Positions 5,888-5,891 of a stretch of DNA of 5,891 nucleotides are shown piece after piece (position 1 is the first letter of the stretch; the number at the start of each line of letters is the position of its first letter). The DNA comes from Bdellovibrionaceae bacterium UBA2316 (GTDB lineage: Bacteria > Bdellovibrionota > Bdellovibrionia > Bdellovibrionales > Bdellovibrionaceae). The notes beneath the pieces are model-generated. The model worked only from the letters and a program-made list of their open reading frames with translations, was not told where the DNA came from and searched no databases. The position numbers and the translations under genes were made by a program. Where the stretch lies: NCBI GenBank assembly GCA_002345205.1, contig DDVI01000071.1:44924-50814 (forward strand). Direction: 5' to 3'.

Positions 5888-5891
5888 GAGC
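5886..5891 (+). CDS. Start of an unidentified gene (two codons only)
   Basis: ATG AGC at the window edge is preceded by AAAGGAG (5872-5878) at 7 bases spacing, a strong ribosome binding site compared with others in this window. Only Met-Ser is visible, so the product cannot be identified. If the interruption of cti is due to an insertion, this would be the element's first gene, possibly a transposase. Confidence 0.5.

Larger units (their letters stand above)
5806..5891 (+). mobile_element. Possible left end of an inserted element interrupting cti
   Basis: The cti reading frame ends here and all three forward frames hit stops by 5830, so the sequence changes from coding to non-coding within a few bases. 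What follows is a compact leader made of nested inverted repeats and then a well-spaced ribosome binding site and start codon. A mobile element with its first gene about 80 bases from its end would look like this, and single-strand (IS200/IS605-type or REP-associated Y1) transposons have hairpins near their ends. The exact boundary, family, inverted terminal repeat and target duplication cannot be seen. Alternatives are a deletion that fused cti to an unrelated gene's leader, or a gene that decayed in place. Confidence 0.4.

Overview
The window comes from an AT-rich Gram-negative bacterium with an outer membrane. It carries the 3' part of a type IV pilus alignment/secretin operon followed by a truncated lipid-modifying gene. 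The mix of a long Pro/Ala/Gln-rich secretin linker, several putative lipoproteins and low GC fits Bdellovibrionota or other former Deltaproteobacteria, but this is an inference from style; no taxonomic marker is present.

Region 1 (1-3292) is the end of pilN, then pilO, pilP and pilQ. pilN/pilO and pilO/pilP are joined by 4-base start/stop overlaps (GTGA and ATGA), and pilQ follows pilP after 19 bases with its own ribosome binding site. PilO (inner membrane), PilP (periplasmic linker) and PilQ (outer-membrane secretin) form the trans-envelope channel for the pilus. In this copy PilQ has a lipobox, whereas PilP has no cysteine at all. This is the reverse of the usual arrangement, in which PilP is the lipoprotein.

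Region 2 (3303-4439) adds two genes on the same strand, apparently in the same operon: a cysteine-containing lipoprotein of unknown function and a small membrane-anchored thioredoxin-fold protein with a WCPSC active site. Mature PilQ has just two cysteines, both in its N0 domain, and the unknown lipoprotein has four. A disulfide-handling role for the thioredoxin-like protein in secretin or pilus assembly is therefore a reasonable hypothesis.

Region 3 (4440-4521) is a short gap with a weak possible promoter and a perfect 10-bp palindrome touching the next start codon.

Region 4 (4522-5808) is a cis/trans fatty acid isomerase (cti) with its c-type heme motif. It stops at 428 residues, just past the middle of the family, and none of the three forward frames continues it. 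The last about 80 bases hold a compact nested inverted-repeat structure (an 8-bp outer stem around two hairpins) whose right arm runs into the start codon of a new gene at 5886. This looks like the left end of an element inserted into cti, but the window ends before its identity can be read.
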